Of a stretch of 64,000 bases of DNA, positions 1-7,647 are shown one piece after another. Made by a program: the position numbers and the translations under genes. The notes under the pieces are model-generated. The model made no database searches, was not told the DNA's origin, and saw only the letters and a program-made list of their open reading frames with translations. Position 1 is the stretch's first letter. Every line of letters begins with the position of its first letter. Source of the DNA: VAXT01 sp963774625 (GTDB taxonomy: Bacteria; Actinomycetota; Thermoleophilia; Gaiellales; Gaiellaceae); contig CAVZFQ010000018.1 in the NCBI GenBank assembly GCA_963774625.1, forward strand, positions 124,001 to 188,000. Reading direction: 5' to 3'.

Positions 1-252
1 CACCTTCCGCAGCTATTCGAGGAAGCCGGGCTGCACGACATCGAGGCAACCGTTCTTTCGAACACGGTCGAGCACCCGAGCTTCGAGGATTGGTGGGAGC
101 CCTACACGCTCGGCGTCGGCCCGGCCGGCGGCTACGCGGCCGGGCTCGACCCCGTGCAGCAAGCTCAGTTGCGCGAGCTCTGCCGCGAGAAGCTGCCGGA
201 GGCGCCGTTCAAGCTCACCTTTCGAGCCTGGGCAGCGCGCGGTCTCGTCTAA
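1..252 (+). CDS. Methyltransferase-like protein, C-terminal fragment
   Basis: The window opens inside this gene; 83 codons in frame 1 run to a TAA stop at 250-252. The visible part starts LPQLFEEAGLHDIEATVLS and ends FRAWAARGLV. The pattern of an 'LFEEAGL' helix, a strand, and a late 'FRAWAARG' segment resembles the C-terminal end of class I SAM-dependent methyltransferases of the UbiE/Methyltransf_11 type. The SAM-binding part lies outside the window, so the family call is an inference from a short tail. The gene converges on the VOC gene, with only four bases between the stops. Confidence 0.5.
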   Translation, partial: HLPQLFEEAGLHDIEATVLSNTVEHPSFEDWWEPYTLGVGPAGGYAAGLDPVQQAQLRELCREKLPEAPFKLTFRAWAARGLV

Positions 253-256
253 CCCG

Positions 257-670
257 CTACTTCGGTTGCATCATCCGAAAATGGTTGCCGGACACGTCGC
301 GGAACCCGACGTCGATGCCATAGGGCTGCTCCGTCGGCTCCTGCGTGAACTCGACGCCGCGACTCTTGAGCTCCTCGTAGCTGGCCTGGCAGTCGTCGGT
401 CGAGAAGAAGAGGCCGGTCGCTGCGCCCTTGGCGACTAGCGCAAGGATCTGGTCGCGCGTTTCCTCGTCGAACACGGGGGGGCCTGGCACCGCCATCAGC
501 GTGATGGCGACGTCCTGGCCGGGGACGCCGACGCTGAGCCAGCGGAAGTTGCCCATCTCGGGCACCGTGACGTCCTCGCGAAGCTCCAGCCCGAGCTTCT
601 CGGTGTAGAAGGCCAGAGCCTCGTCTTGATCGTGCACCCAGACCTGGGCGTTTGTGAGCTGCTTCAGCAT
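257..670 (-). CDS. VOC/glyoxalase-family protein
   Basis: A 137-residue protein with one vicinal-oxygen-chelate (betaalphabetabetabeta) unit pair. It opens LKQLTNAQVWVHDQDEALAF, the usual first strand and helix, continues with YTEKLGLELRED, and closes with VGFRDVSGNHFRMMQ, the usual last strand. VOC proteins include metal-dependent lyases, dioxygenases and antibiotic-binding proteins, and nothing here fixes the substrate. The ATG at 670 is chosen over upstream in-frame starts because GGAGG lies 8 bases before it and the fold begins there. The AraC-type gene lies upstream on the same strand and may be co-transcribed. Confidence 0.8.
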   Translation of the reverse strand: MLKQLTNAQVWVHDQDEALAFYTEKLGLELREDVTVPEMGNFRWLSVGVPGQDVAITLMAVPGPPVFDEETRDQILALVAKGAATGLFFSTDDCQASYEELKSRGVEFTQEPTEQPYGIDVGFRDVSGNHFRMMQPK

Positions 671-711
671 GGTCAAACCTCCGATAGTCGTGAACAGGTC
701 GTGCGGCGACG

Positions 712-1143
712 TTATCCGTGCCGGGTCCGGCTGTCTTCTCCAAAACTGCTGGAGTGCGGGCGCGCATACGCCTGCAGCACGCACGTCGGAATCCGCGCGC
801 GCTCTACCGGAGGATGGGCGGCGCGGTAGGCGTTCGGAGAGAGCCCGTACGCCCGGCCGAAGCTCGTGGTGAACGATCCGACGCTCCGTAGCCCGACGGT
901 GAGGCAGATCTCCGCCACGCTGTGATCCGTGTTGCGGAGCAGTTCTGCCGCGCGCTCGAGGCGACGGGTCAGCAGGTACTGGTGCGGCGTCTCGCCGAAG
1001 GCCCGGCGGAACTCGCGGCTGAAGTGCGCAGGGGAGAGGTGCGCGGCGCGAGCGAGCCCCGGGACGTCGAGCGGCGCACGGTAACTGGCGTCCACGAGGT
1101 CCTTTGCGCGGAGGAGGTGCCGGGCCGGATGAGGTGGCGTCAT
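712..1143 (-). CDS. AraC-type DNA-binding domain protein (HTH only)
   Basis: A 143-residue protein consisting almost only of the double helix-turn-helix DNA-binding domain of the AraC/XylS family. Residues 15-60 hold the first HTH (DVPGLARAAHLSPAHFSREF) and residues 65-110 the second, with the family signature around SVAEICLTVGLRSVGSFTTS and GLSPNAYR. There is no N-terminal sensor domain, so it is of the short MarA/SoxS-like layout and any effector response is unknown. It diverges from the ArsR-type gene, and its start lies 12 bases from that gene's -35 box, so the two promoters probably interfere. The neighbouring VOC gene is a possible target. Confidence 0.82.
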   Translation of the reverse strand: MTPPHPARHLLRAKDLVDASYRAPLDVPGLARAAHLSPAHFSREFRRAFGETPHQYLLTRRLERAAELLRNTDHSVAEICLTVGLRSVGSFTTSFGRAYGLSPNAYRAAHPPVERARIPTCVLQAYARPHSSSFGEDSRTRHG

Positions 1144-1154
1144 CGCCTTGAGTA

Positions 1155-1193
1155 TTGACAGCGGAGGCGACTTCTTGTAGATTACCGATCGGT
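1155..1193 (+). promoter_or_regulatory. Promoter and probable operator of the ArsR-type gene
   Basis: TTGACA at 1155-1160 matches the -35 consensus exactly. After a 17-base spacer comes TAGATT at 1178-1183. The perfect palindrome ACCGATCGGT at 1184-1193 covers the expected transcription start, two bases before the ATG at 1195. This is a plausible autorepression site, and the mRNA would have only a few leader bases. Confidence 0.6.
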
Positions 1194-1194
1194 T

Positions 1195-1573
1195 ATGGAA
1201 CTTACTAGTTATAAAGCGAAGGACCAGGACCGGCTCGACGCCACGTTCGCGGCGCTCGCGGATCCGACCCGGCGGGCGATCCTCGCCCGGCTCGCTTCGT
1301 CGGGTCAGGCCTCAGTTGACGGAACTGGCCGAGCCCTTCGCGATGAGCCAGCCTGCGATCTCCAAGCATCTGAAGGTGCTGGAGCGCGCCGGCCTGATCT
1401 CACGCGGGCGCGACGCGCAGCGACGGCCGAGCCGGCTCGAGGCCGAGCCGCTCGCGGAAGCCAACGAATGGCTGGAGCGCTACCGCCAGCTCTGGGAAGG
1501 AAACTTCGAGCGCCTGGACGCCCTGCTCGACGAGATGAAGGACAAAAAGACCAAGAAAGGAGATCACCGATGA
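1195..1573 (+). CDS. ArsR-family winged-helix regulator, frameshifted
   Basis: About 125 residues when one base is removed. The first frame gives DATFAALADPTRRAILARLA, typical of helix 1-2 of ArsR proteins. Near 1316 the reading frame changes, and the continuation is VTELAEPFAMSQPAISKHLK, the recognition helix. The text TCAGTTGACGG has one T too many (TCAGTGACGG would restore S-V-T-E-L). It has no metal-binding cysteines and is of the type often paired with an SRPBCC gene, which it overlaps by ATGA. It probably represses its own operon through the palindrome just upstream. The indel may be a sequencing error or a real null mutation. Confidence 0.75.
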
Positions 1574-2052
1574 CGAACACTCGAACACTGGAGGTAACGA
1601 CGCCGTCGGAGCGGGAGATCGCCATGACGCGCGTCTTCGATGCGCCGGCGACCATGATCTTCGACGCCTGGACGAAGCCCGAGCTGCTCAAGCGCTGGCT
1701 GGGAGTCCGGAACGGGTGGGAGATGGCGGTCTGCGAGGTCGACCTGAAGGTCGGCGGCGCCTATCGCTGGGTGTGGCGTGGCCCTGACGGGAACGAGATG
1801 GGGATGGGCGGCGTCTATCGGGAGATCGTGCGGCCCGAGCGCCTGGTCGCCACCGAGAAGTTCGACGAAGCCTGGTACCCCGGCGAGGCGATCGACACGA
1901 TCACCATGGTCGAGGAGGACGGGAAGACGACGCTCACGACCACGGTGCTCTTCGAATCGCAGGAGGCTCGCGACGTTGCCCTCCAGTCCGACATGGAGCG
2001 CGGAGTTGCCGAGAGCTACGACGTGCTCGACGAGTTGCTGGCGTCGGACTGA
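1570..2052 (+). CDS. SRPBCC (AHSA1/START-like) family protein
   Basis: A 160-residue ligand-binding fold of the AHSA1/polyketide-cyclase-like group. It opens with EREIAMTRVFDAPATMIFDA, followed by WTKPELLKRWLG, both standard for the family, and it ends with YDVLDELL. The start ATG overlaps the ArsR stop (ATGA) and has AAAGGAG upstream. Regulator and SRPBCC therefore form a two-gene operon, a very common pairing whose ligand is generally unknown. The last 37 bases overlap the 3' end of the convergent dehydrogenase gene. Confidence 0.85.
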   Translation: MTNTRTLEVTTPSEREIAMTRVFDAPATMIFDAWTKPELLKRWLGVRNGWEMAVCEVDLKVGGAYRWVWRGPDGNEMGMGGVYREIVRPERLVATEKFDEAWYPGEAIDTITMVEEDGKTTLTTTVLFESQEARDVALQSDMERGVAESYDVLDELLASD

Positions 2053-2888
2053 CCGGAAGAAGCGATGTGGGCGAGGATCGACGAGTAGTCGTCCTCGCCC
2101 GCGCCTTTCTCGACGGCCTCCGCGAACCAGTCTCTGACGGCAGCCGCCACCTTCAGCTCCAGTCCGTCGGCGGCAGCGGAGATCAGCTCCGCGTCCTTCA
2201 AGCCGAGTGCGAGCGCAAAGCGACGCGGGTACTCGCCGCTCTCGAACGCCTCCCGCCGCCGCTCGGCCTGAGCGGCCAGAGGCGTTGCCGAGAGCACCTC
2301 GAAGGTCGCCTCCGGGGAAAGACCCAGCTTCTGACCGAGCGCCAGCGCTTCGCCGAGGACGGCGAGCGCGCCGAGCAGCGTCGAGTTGGCGACGAGCTTG
2401 GCGGCCGTGCCCGCTCCCACCGGGCCGACATGCAGCACCGGCCCGAGCGACGAGAGCACCGGCGTCCACTTCTCGACGAGGTCGGGTGAGCCGCCTGCGA
2501 AGACTTTGAGCGTTCCGCCCTCGGCCTCTGTGAGGCTGCCCAGGACGGGTGAGTCCAGGAGCTCGACTCCGTCCGGCAGCGACGACGCGAGCCGGGCGAC
2601 GTCCGCCGGTCCGACCGTGGACATCTGGATGACGGTCGTGCCCGGCCTCGCTCCGGCCAGGATGCCGTCGGCACCTTCGGTGACCTCGCGGAGGGCCTGT
2701 GGATCGGAGACCATGACGAAGACGGCATCGGCCTTCTCCGCCGCCTGCGCCGGCGTGTCGACCGCAACGAACGGCGCGGCCTTCTCCGCGTTGCGATTCC
2801 AGACGACGAGGTCGTGGCCAGCGTTCAGTAGCCGCTGTGCGATACGGCTCCCCATCGCCCCGAGGCCGACGACTGCAACGCTCGCCAC
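2016..2888 (-). CDS. NAD(P)-dependent beta-hydroxyacid dehydrogenase family protein
   Basis: A 290-residue member of the 6-phosphogluconate/3-hydroxyisobutyrate dehydrogenase superfamily. The N-terminus VAVVGLGAMGSRIAQRLLNA is the Rossmann nucleotide-binding loop (GxGxxG). The substrate signature is DSPVLGSLTEAEGGTLKVFA, and VGAGTAAKLVANSTLLG carries the catalytic lysine helix. The reaction would be oxidation or reduction of a short beta-hydroxyacid or a glyoxylate-type aldehyde; the exact substrate cannot be read. The GTG start follows a TAGTCT box by six bases. Confidence 0.85.
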   Translation of the reverse strand: MASVAVVGLGAMGSRIAQRLLNAGHDLVVWNRNAEKAAPFVAVDTPAQAAEKADAVFVMVSDPQALREVTEGADGILAGARPGTTVIQMSTVGPADVARLASSLPDGVELLDSPVLGSLTEAEGGTLKVFAGGSPDLVEKWTPVLSSLGPVLHVGPVGAGTAAKLVANSTLLGALAVLGEALALGQKLGLSPEATFEVLSATPLAAQAERRREAFESGEYPRRFALALGLKDAELISAAADGLELKVAAAVRDWFAEAVEKGAGEDDYSSILAHIASSGQSDASNSSSTS

Positions 2889-2894
2889 CGGAAA

Positions 2895-2900
2895 AGACTA
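2895..2900 (-). promoter_or_regulatory. -10 box, leaderless promoter of the dehydrogenase
   Basis: TAGTCT lies six bases before the GTG at 2888 and no Shine-Dalgarno sequence is present. This is the spacing expected for transcription starting at or next to the start codon. Confidence 0.5.
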
Positions 2901-2908
2901 GGCAGCAG

Positions 2909-3493
2909 CTACGCGCGATGCTGCTCGATGAGCAGCTTGGCCATCGCCTGGGCACGCTTGGCGGCGCCGAGGTCGCCCTCCGCGGCGGAGATGATCGAGC
3001 CTTTCATCAGGATGTGCCAGGAGCGTGCGAACGAGTCGGTGTCGCGCAAGCCCGCCTCTTCGGCCAGCCCGCGGACGACTGAACGGATGTTCTCGAGGTA
3101 GCCGATGCTCGAGCGGCCGATCTCATGCTCGGGGCCCATCTCGAGCAGCACGTTGATGAAGGAGCACGTGTCGAACTCCGGGCTCGCGAACCAGTCGTGG
3201 AAGACGTCGAAGATGGCGAGCAGGCGCTCCTCCGGGGTCTTGCCCCGCGCCCGCGCTCCGGCCTCGACGAAGCCCTTCGTCCACTGCTCCTCGCGTCGGG
3301 CGAGGAACGCGAGCACGAGCGCGTCCTTCGAAGGGAAGTGCCGGTAGAGGGTGGCCTTGGCCACGTCGGCTTTCTGGATCACCTCGTCGATGCCCACGTC
3401 GCGGACGCCGCGGCGTGAAAAGAGGTCGTACGCCGTGGAGAGGATCCGCTCCCGGGGCTGTGACCGTGCAGAGCTTGTCAGGGCCGGGCTCAT
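2909..3493 (-). CDS. TetR-family transcriptional repressor
   Basis: A 194-residue TetR/AcrR-type regulator. Residues 13-60 form the DNA-binding domain: RERILSTAYDLFSRRGVRDV, then IDEVIQKADVAKATLYRHFP with the canonical LYRHFPSKDALV end of the recognition helix. The remaining helices form the ligand pocket and dimer interface and are not informative. Its start lies 15 bases from a perfect-arm inverted repeat, so self-repression and control of the divergent small gene at 3546 are likely. Confidence 0.88.
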   Translation of the reverse strand: MSPALTSSARSQPRERILSTAYDLFSRRGVRDVGIDEVIQKADVAKATLYRHFPSKDALVLAFLARREEQWTKGFVEAGARARGKTPEERLLAIFDVFHDWFASPEFDTCSFINVLLEMGPEHEIGRSSIGYLENIRSVVRGLAEEAGLRDTDSFARSWHILMKGSIISAAEGDLGAAKRAQAMAKLLIEQHRA

Positions 3494-3507
3494 CCGGACA
3501 GCATACT

Positions 3508-3525
3508 AGACAGAACGGTCTGTCT
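3508..3525. promoter_or_regulatory. Probable TetR operator
   Basis: AGACAGAACGGTCTGTCT has perfect 7-base arms (AGACAGA/TCTGTCT) around a 4-base centre. It lies between the divergent TetR gene and the small gene at 3546. Size, symmetry and position suit a TetR dimer site. Confidence 0.65.
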
Positions 3526-3545
3526 CGTGTACGTTGGACAGGCCG

Positions 3546-3818
3546 ATGAGCAAACGCCGCCTCTTCAGGGAAGTCAACGAGCAAATCCGCTCGCTGAACA
3601 CCACCCTGGGAACCGCCCAGGACAGCTATGTCGTGCTCTGCGAGTGCGACGAGCCTGACTGCGCCAAGGGTTTTGAGGTCACGGCGCCCTTTCACACCGA
3701 GATCGCGACCAGCGCCCGGCGGTATCTCGTCAGTCCTGGCCACGAGCATCCCGCCGACGCGGTGGTCGACCGGTCGGAGCGGTATGTGATCGTGGACGAG
3801 AGCAACCTCGCCGCATAA
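3546..3818 (+). CDS. Small conserved-looking protein of unknown function
   Basis: A 90-residue soluble protein, opening MSKRRLFREVNEQIRSLNTT. The middle, VLCECDEPDCAKGFEV, carries three cysteines spaced CxC and then C five residues later, which could bind a metal. The end, HPADAVVDRSERYVIVDE, resembles small actinobacterial proteins found near regulators, but I do not recognise the family. A TTG at 3534 in frame is an alternative start. The gene diverges from the TetR gene across the operator and is the most likely target of that repressor besides itself. Confidence 0.6.
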   Translation: MSKRRLFREVNEQIRSLNTTLGTAQDSYVVLCECDEPDCAKGFEVTAPFHTEIATSARRYLVSPGHEHPADAVVDRSERYVIVDESNLAA

Positions 3819-5402
3819 CTAGCGCAAGATCGACTCGACCTCATCGGTGTACGACGCGTCCTCGTACACGTGCAGCGGGTGGGCCGGAAGCGGGTGTTCC
3901 TGGATCGCCCCGGACCGCCGGAGATAGACGATCGGAAAGATCGTTCCCGATTCGTCCACCTCGATCGCGGCCCCGAGCGCATCCGGCCCCGGCTCGTCCA
4001 GGAAGTGGCTGACGGGAAGGATGCCCTGGTCGTTGACCCCGTCCGCAAAGGTCAGCACGCGTGTCAGGTAGCCCTTCTGGATCCAGAGCTCCGGGGCGTG
4101 CGAGAGCTCGCTGAGGATGAAAGGCACGAGCTCGCTGACCGGTAGTCGCGGCCGGAAGACACGCAGGCCGAGGCGCTGGGCGAGGTGGTTCGCCAGGACG
4201 CGCGCGTTGTACCGGAAGCCGTTGACTGAGCTGGAGCTCGCGCCGAGACCACGCTTGCCGATGCCGCGGGCGCCCTGGGTCGTGTTGCCTGCGAAGTAGA
4301 TCCCCGGCACAGCAACGCTCTCCCAGAACGGCGTCAAGGCCGGGATGCGTCCATCCTTCACGGTCGCGACCCCGAACTCCGGCAGGTCGCGCAACGGCGT
4401 GCGAAAGCCCGTTGCGGCGATCACCTCGTCCACTTCGAACTGGCGGGTGAAGGGCCGCGTGGTTCCTTCGACCGAGACTCGGAAGCCGTCCGAGCCGCGT
4501 TCGACGCGCTCGATCGCCGCATCGAGAACGTAGGTTCCGGGGCCGCCACGCGCGTACTCGTCGTACGGATGGAGGTAGCGAACTCGCAGCGGCGAGAGCG
4601 CAAGCGCCTTCGTGTCCACGGGTCGGGGAGAGGCAAGGATCACCTGGCTGGCCCACGGGAGGAGAGACTGCGCGACCTCGAAGCCCGAGTTGCGCTTGCC
4701 GACGATGAAGACCCGCTTGTTCTCGTACGCCTCCGCCCGCTTCGTGTCGACGTAGTGAGACGCGTGCTCGAGCCCGGGGACAGGCGCGACCCACGGCTCG
4801 GTGACGCCGATCGCGAAGACGGCGGCTCGACAGCGGTACTCGCCGTCAGAGGTCTCGAGGACGGTCTCGTCTCCCTCGCGCCGAGTCCGTTCCCAGGCGC
4901 ACCCGTAGCGGGCCTTGACCTGGGCGCGGTTCGCAAACTCCGTCAGCCCCGCCAGCATCTCCGGGCGTGAAGGCAGGTCGAAGTCGCGGTTCATGAAGCC
5001 TGGGACGAGCGCGCGCAGGTCTGGCTCCTCGGCGACGAGGCTGTTGTGGTCGTACCACTCGTACTCGCGGCTCTCTCGCTCGACGGGTGCGTCGGGCTTC
5101 GTCCAGCTGATGAGCCGCTGGAAGATCGGAAAGCGCTGGAACATGCCCCCGGGCTTCTCGTCGCGTGAGAGGACGGCATGGTCGACGCCGAGTCGCGTCA
5201 GCCAGTAGCTCGTCTGCAGGCCGCCGGGACCGCTGCCGATGACGACGACGTCGTACGTGCCCGGCGGGAAGGGCCGGTCGTCTATTGCTGCCCCTGGCCG
5301 GCCGTCTGGAGGCGCCGCGCCTCGGACTGAAGCATCCGCAGCATCACGCGCGGGCGGGCGACGAGGAACTCCTCGAGCTCCGAGGCCGGGATGACCAGGC
5401 AC
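3819..5402 (-). CDS. FAD-dependent NAD(P)-binding oxidoreductase (FMO/thioredoxin-reductase-like)
   Basis: The recognisable protein begins near 5285 and runs about 488 residues. The FAD dinucleotide fold is YDVVVIGSGPGGLQTSYWLT. A second Rossmann motif is RVFIVGKRNSGFEVAQSLLP, and the ATG-type motif is VDEVIAATGFRTPLRDLPEF, followed by PGIYFAGNTTQGARG. This layout fits flavin monooxygenases and thioredoxin-reductase-like enzymes. The start is a problem. No ATG, GTG or TTG exists near 5285; an ATA overlaps the preceding gene's stop, and the nearest canonical start is a GTG at 5402, 120 bases inside that gene. Either the start is unusual or an indel has split one fused protein. It is the last gene of a four-gene run. 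Confidence 0.85.
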   Translation of the reverse strand: MPGHPGLGARGVPRRPPARDAADASVRGAAPPDGRPGAAIDDRPFPPGTYDVVVIGSGPGGLQTSYWLTRLGVDHAVLSRDEKPGGMFQRFPIFQRLISWTKPDAPVERESREYEWYDHNSLVAEEPDLRALVPGFMNRDFDLPSRPEMLAGLTEFANRAQVKARYGCAWERTRREGDETVLETSDGEYRCRAAVFAIGVTEPWVAPVPGLEHASHYVDTKRAEAYENKRVFIVGKRNSGFEVAQSLLPWASQVILASPRPVDTKALALSPLRVRYLHPYDEYARGGPGTYVLDAAIERVERGSDGFRVSVEGTTRPFTRQFEVDEVIAATGFRTPLRDLPEFGVATVKDGRIPALTPFWESVAVPGIYFAGNTTQGARGIGKRGLGASSSSVNGFRYNARVLANHLAQRLGLRVFRPRLPVSELVPFILSELSHAPELWIQKGYLTRVLTFADGVNDQGILPVSHFLDEPGPDALGAAIEVDESGTIFPIVYLRRSGAIQEHPLPAHPLHVYEDASYTDEVESILR

Positions 5403-5698
5403 CGCAGCAGGGAGGTGGCGACCACGTCCGCGCTCGGCGCGTCACCCGTGAGCGCCGAGATCTCACCGAAGAAATCACCGCGCCCGAGCCGCGATCGCTC
5501 GTCGCCGTCGATGCGCACCGCGGCCTCGCCTTCCAGGATCACGTACACGCTCGACCCCGAGAGGCCCAGGCGCAGCACGCGCTCGCCCTCCGCGAACACC
5601 TGCTCGTCGAACGAGTGCGAGACCGCTTCGACCTCCGGCCTGCTCAGGTCGGCGAAGAGCGTGAGCCGGGCAAGGGTGTCGACGGTGGACTCGTTCAT
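5282..5698 (-). CDS. Cyclic-nucleotide-binding domain protein
   Basis: A 138-residue single cNMP-binding (CAP-like) domain without a DNA-binding part. It begins LARLTLFADLSRPEVEAVSH. The phosphate-binding cassette is GDFFGEISALTGDAPSADVV, close to the usual FGE-(L/I)-(A/S)-L plus P-R/S-A; the arginine that contacts the cyclic phosphate in CAP is here an S-A-D context, so ligand binding is uncertain. Its start overlaps the kinase stop (ATGA), and it runs straight into the FAD oxidoreductase. Proteins with exactly this pair of domains fused are known, which supports a functional link. Confidence 0.85.
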   Translation of the reverse strand: MNESTVDTLARLTLFADLSRPEVEAVSHSFDEQVFAEGERVLRLGLSGSSVYVILEGEAAVRIDGDERSRLGRGDFFGEISALTGDAPSADVVATSLLRCLVIPASELEEFLVARPRVMLRMLQSEARRLQTAGQGQQ

Positions 5699-7647
5699 CG
5701 GATGTGCCTCGCCGGGAGAAGTACACGAAACGATGCGCCTCCGCTAGGAGTCTCTTCGACCCAGACGCGCCCTCCGTGCAGCATCGTGAACTGCGAGACG
5801 AGCGAGAGGCCGATGCCGGTTCCCGGCACGGTCTCATTGCCCGCTCCGCGGGTGAAGAGGTCGAAGATCGAGTCGCGGTCGGACTCGGCGACGCCCGGGC
5901 CGTTGTCGTCGACCGTGATCAGCACGCCGCCGTCGCTGGCCTCGACCCGCACTGAGATCGTGGTGCCCGGCGGCGTGTGGTTGACGGCATTGGCGATCAG
6001 GTTGTCCACGATCCGCTCCACCTTCGGAGCATCGACCTCCGCCGGGACATGATCGGCGTGCACCTCGATCACATGCGATCCGGGCGAGAAGGCGGTCACC
6101 ACGTGCTCGACGAGCTGGCCGACGTCGGTCTCGTGGAAGTTCGGCGGCACGAAGCCGCGTCTCAGGCGGTCGATGTCGAGCAGGTCGGAGAGCAGCCGGT
6201 CGAGCTTCCGGGACTGCTGCGAGAGGTTCGTCACCATCTCGGCGCGAGTCTTCTCGTCGAGCCGGTCGCCCTTCTCCTCGAGCGTTATCGAGAAACCGAG
6301 GATGGCCGTCAGCGGCGTTCGCAACTCGTGCGAGACCGTGGAGAGGATCGAGTCACGGAGCTCGTCTATGCGCTTGCGATCGGTGATGTCCTGCGCCGTG
6401 CCGAGCATGCGCAACGGCGTGCCCGAATCGTCTCTGATGACTCGTCCCCGGCTGTGGATCCAGCGCGGGCGCTCTTCGGGCTGGGAAACGCGATGCTCGT
6501 ACGAGAACGGCGTCCCCTCGGTGAATGCACGTTCGACCATGTTCTTGACGAGCTCGCGGTCCTCCGGATGAACTGATTCGAGGTACCACTCGTACGTCAT
6601 CTCTTCTCCGGGCTCGATTCCCCAGAGGCGGTAGAGCTCCTCGGACCAGGTGACCTTGTTCGCGGGAACGTCCCATTCCCAGCTGCCGATGTGGGCGAGC
6701 TGCTGCGCCTCGGCGAGGCCGGCGTGGGTACGGGCAAGCTCCTTCCCTGCGGTGCTCCGCTCGGCGAGGATCGCGCCGAAGATGAGCAGGCTGATCGCGA
6801 ATCCGCCGGTGAGCCCCTCCAGGATCTGTGCGACTTCCGTTGCGCTTCCCTCTCCGATCGGCGTGGTGCCGCGGACCGCCCCCGTCACCGCGAGGACGGT
6901 GACGATGAAGCTGCTGACGACGGCGCCGAGCTGATGGAAACGGAGGGTCGCCCAGACGAGGAGTGGGAAGACCAGGTGCGGATAGCGCCAGAGACCGCCG
7001 AGAAAGACGATCGCGCTGACCGTCGCCAGAAGAGCGAGCAGGAAGACGGCTTCGGCCAATCTGTTGCGGTCGAGCTCGCGCCATGGGCGCTGTGCGAGAA
7101 CCATCAGCAACGGCGCCACGACGAGGTTCCCCATCGCGTCGCCGAGCCACCAGAGGAGCCACGCCGACCAGTAGTCGGACGAGTCGACGTCGCCTGAGAT
7201 GAGGAGCGTCGTGACGCCGTTCGTCGCTGCGATCGTCGTGCTCGCAATCGCAGCGAGCCCGATCAGCGCGAAGACATCGCGCACGCGGTCGAGAGCCGGA
7301 CGGAAGTCGATCAGCATGAGCAGCGTCGCTCCGACCACGGCCTCGAGCGTGTTGCCGACGGAGATGAACGCGGCTTCGGGGATCGACGCTCCGCTGGCTA
7401 CGTTGGCGACGAAGGCGGCAAGCGCGACGGCCGGCCAGAGGCGGCGACCGTAGAGGAGGAGCGTGGCCAGCGCGATGCCGGTCGGCGCCCAGACCGGCGT
7501 GATCAGCCCCTCGGCGACCTCGAGCTCGATCCCGATCTTGGCCGCAACCACGTAGGCGACGAAGAGAGCCGCCGAAAGAGTCGAGTAGCGCTTACGGTCC
7601 AACTGGCCGGTCAGGAGGTCGTTGCCGCCCTTTGGTCGGCGGCCCAC
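5695..7647 (-). CDS. MASE1-PAS sensor histidine kinase
   Basis: A 650-residue membrane histidine kinase. Residues 20-300 form a MASE1-type sensor with about eight hydrophobic segments (PVWAPTGIALATLLLYGRRL is typical). Residues 315-425 are a PAS fold with its PAC end (GTAQDITDRK). The dimerisation box SHELRTPLTAILGF puts the phospho-accepting histidine near 440. The ATPase boxes follow: N (NLIANAVNHTP), G1 (DNGPGV) and G2 (GTGIGLSLV). No response regulator is encoded nearby. It overlaps the ATP-grasp gene by 37 bases and the cNMP gene by 4, so all belong to one transcript. Confidence 0.92.
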   Translation of the reverse strand: MGRRPKGGNDLLTGQLDRKRYSTLSAALFVAYVVAAKIGIELEVAEGLITPVWAPTGIALATLLLYGRRLWPAVALAAFVANVASGASIPEAAFISVGNTLEAVVGATLLMLIDFRPALDRVRDVFALIGLAAIASTTIAATNGVTTLLISGDVDSSDYWSAWLLWWLGDAMGNLVVAPLLMVLAQRPWRELDRNRLAEAVFLLALLATVSAIVFLGGLWRYPHLVFPLLVWATLRFHQLGAVVSSFIVTVLAVTGAVRGTTPIGEGSATEVAQILEGLTGGFAISLLIFGAILAERSTAGKELARTHAGLAEAQQLAHIGSWEWDVPANKVTWSEELYRLWGIEPGEEMTYEWYLESVHPEDRELVKNMVERAFTEGTPFSYEHRVSQPEERPRWIHSRGRVIRDDSGTPLRMLGTAQDITDRKRIDELRDSILSTVSHELRTPLTAILGFSITLEEKGDRLDEKTRAEMVTNLSQQSRKLDRLLSDLLDIDRLRRGFVPPNFHETDVGQLVEHVVTAFSPGSHVIEVHADHVPAEVDAPKVERIVDNLIANAVNHTPPGTTISVRVEASDGGVLITVDDNGPGVAESDRDSIFDLFTRGAGNETVPGTGIGLSLVSQFTMLHGGRVWVEETPSGGASFRVLLPARHIR

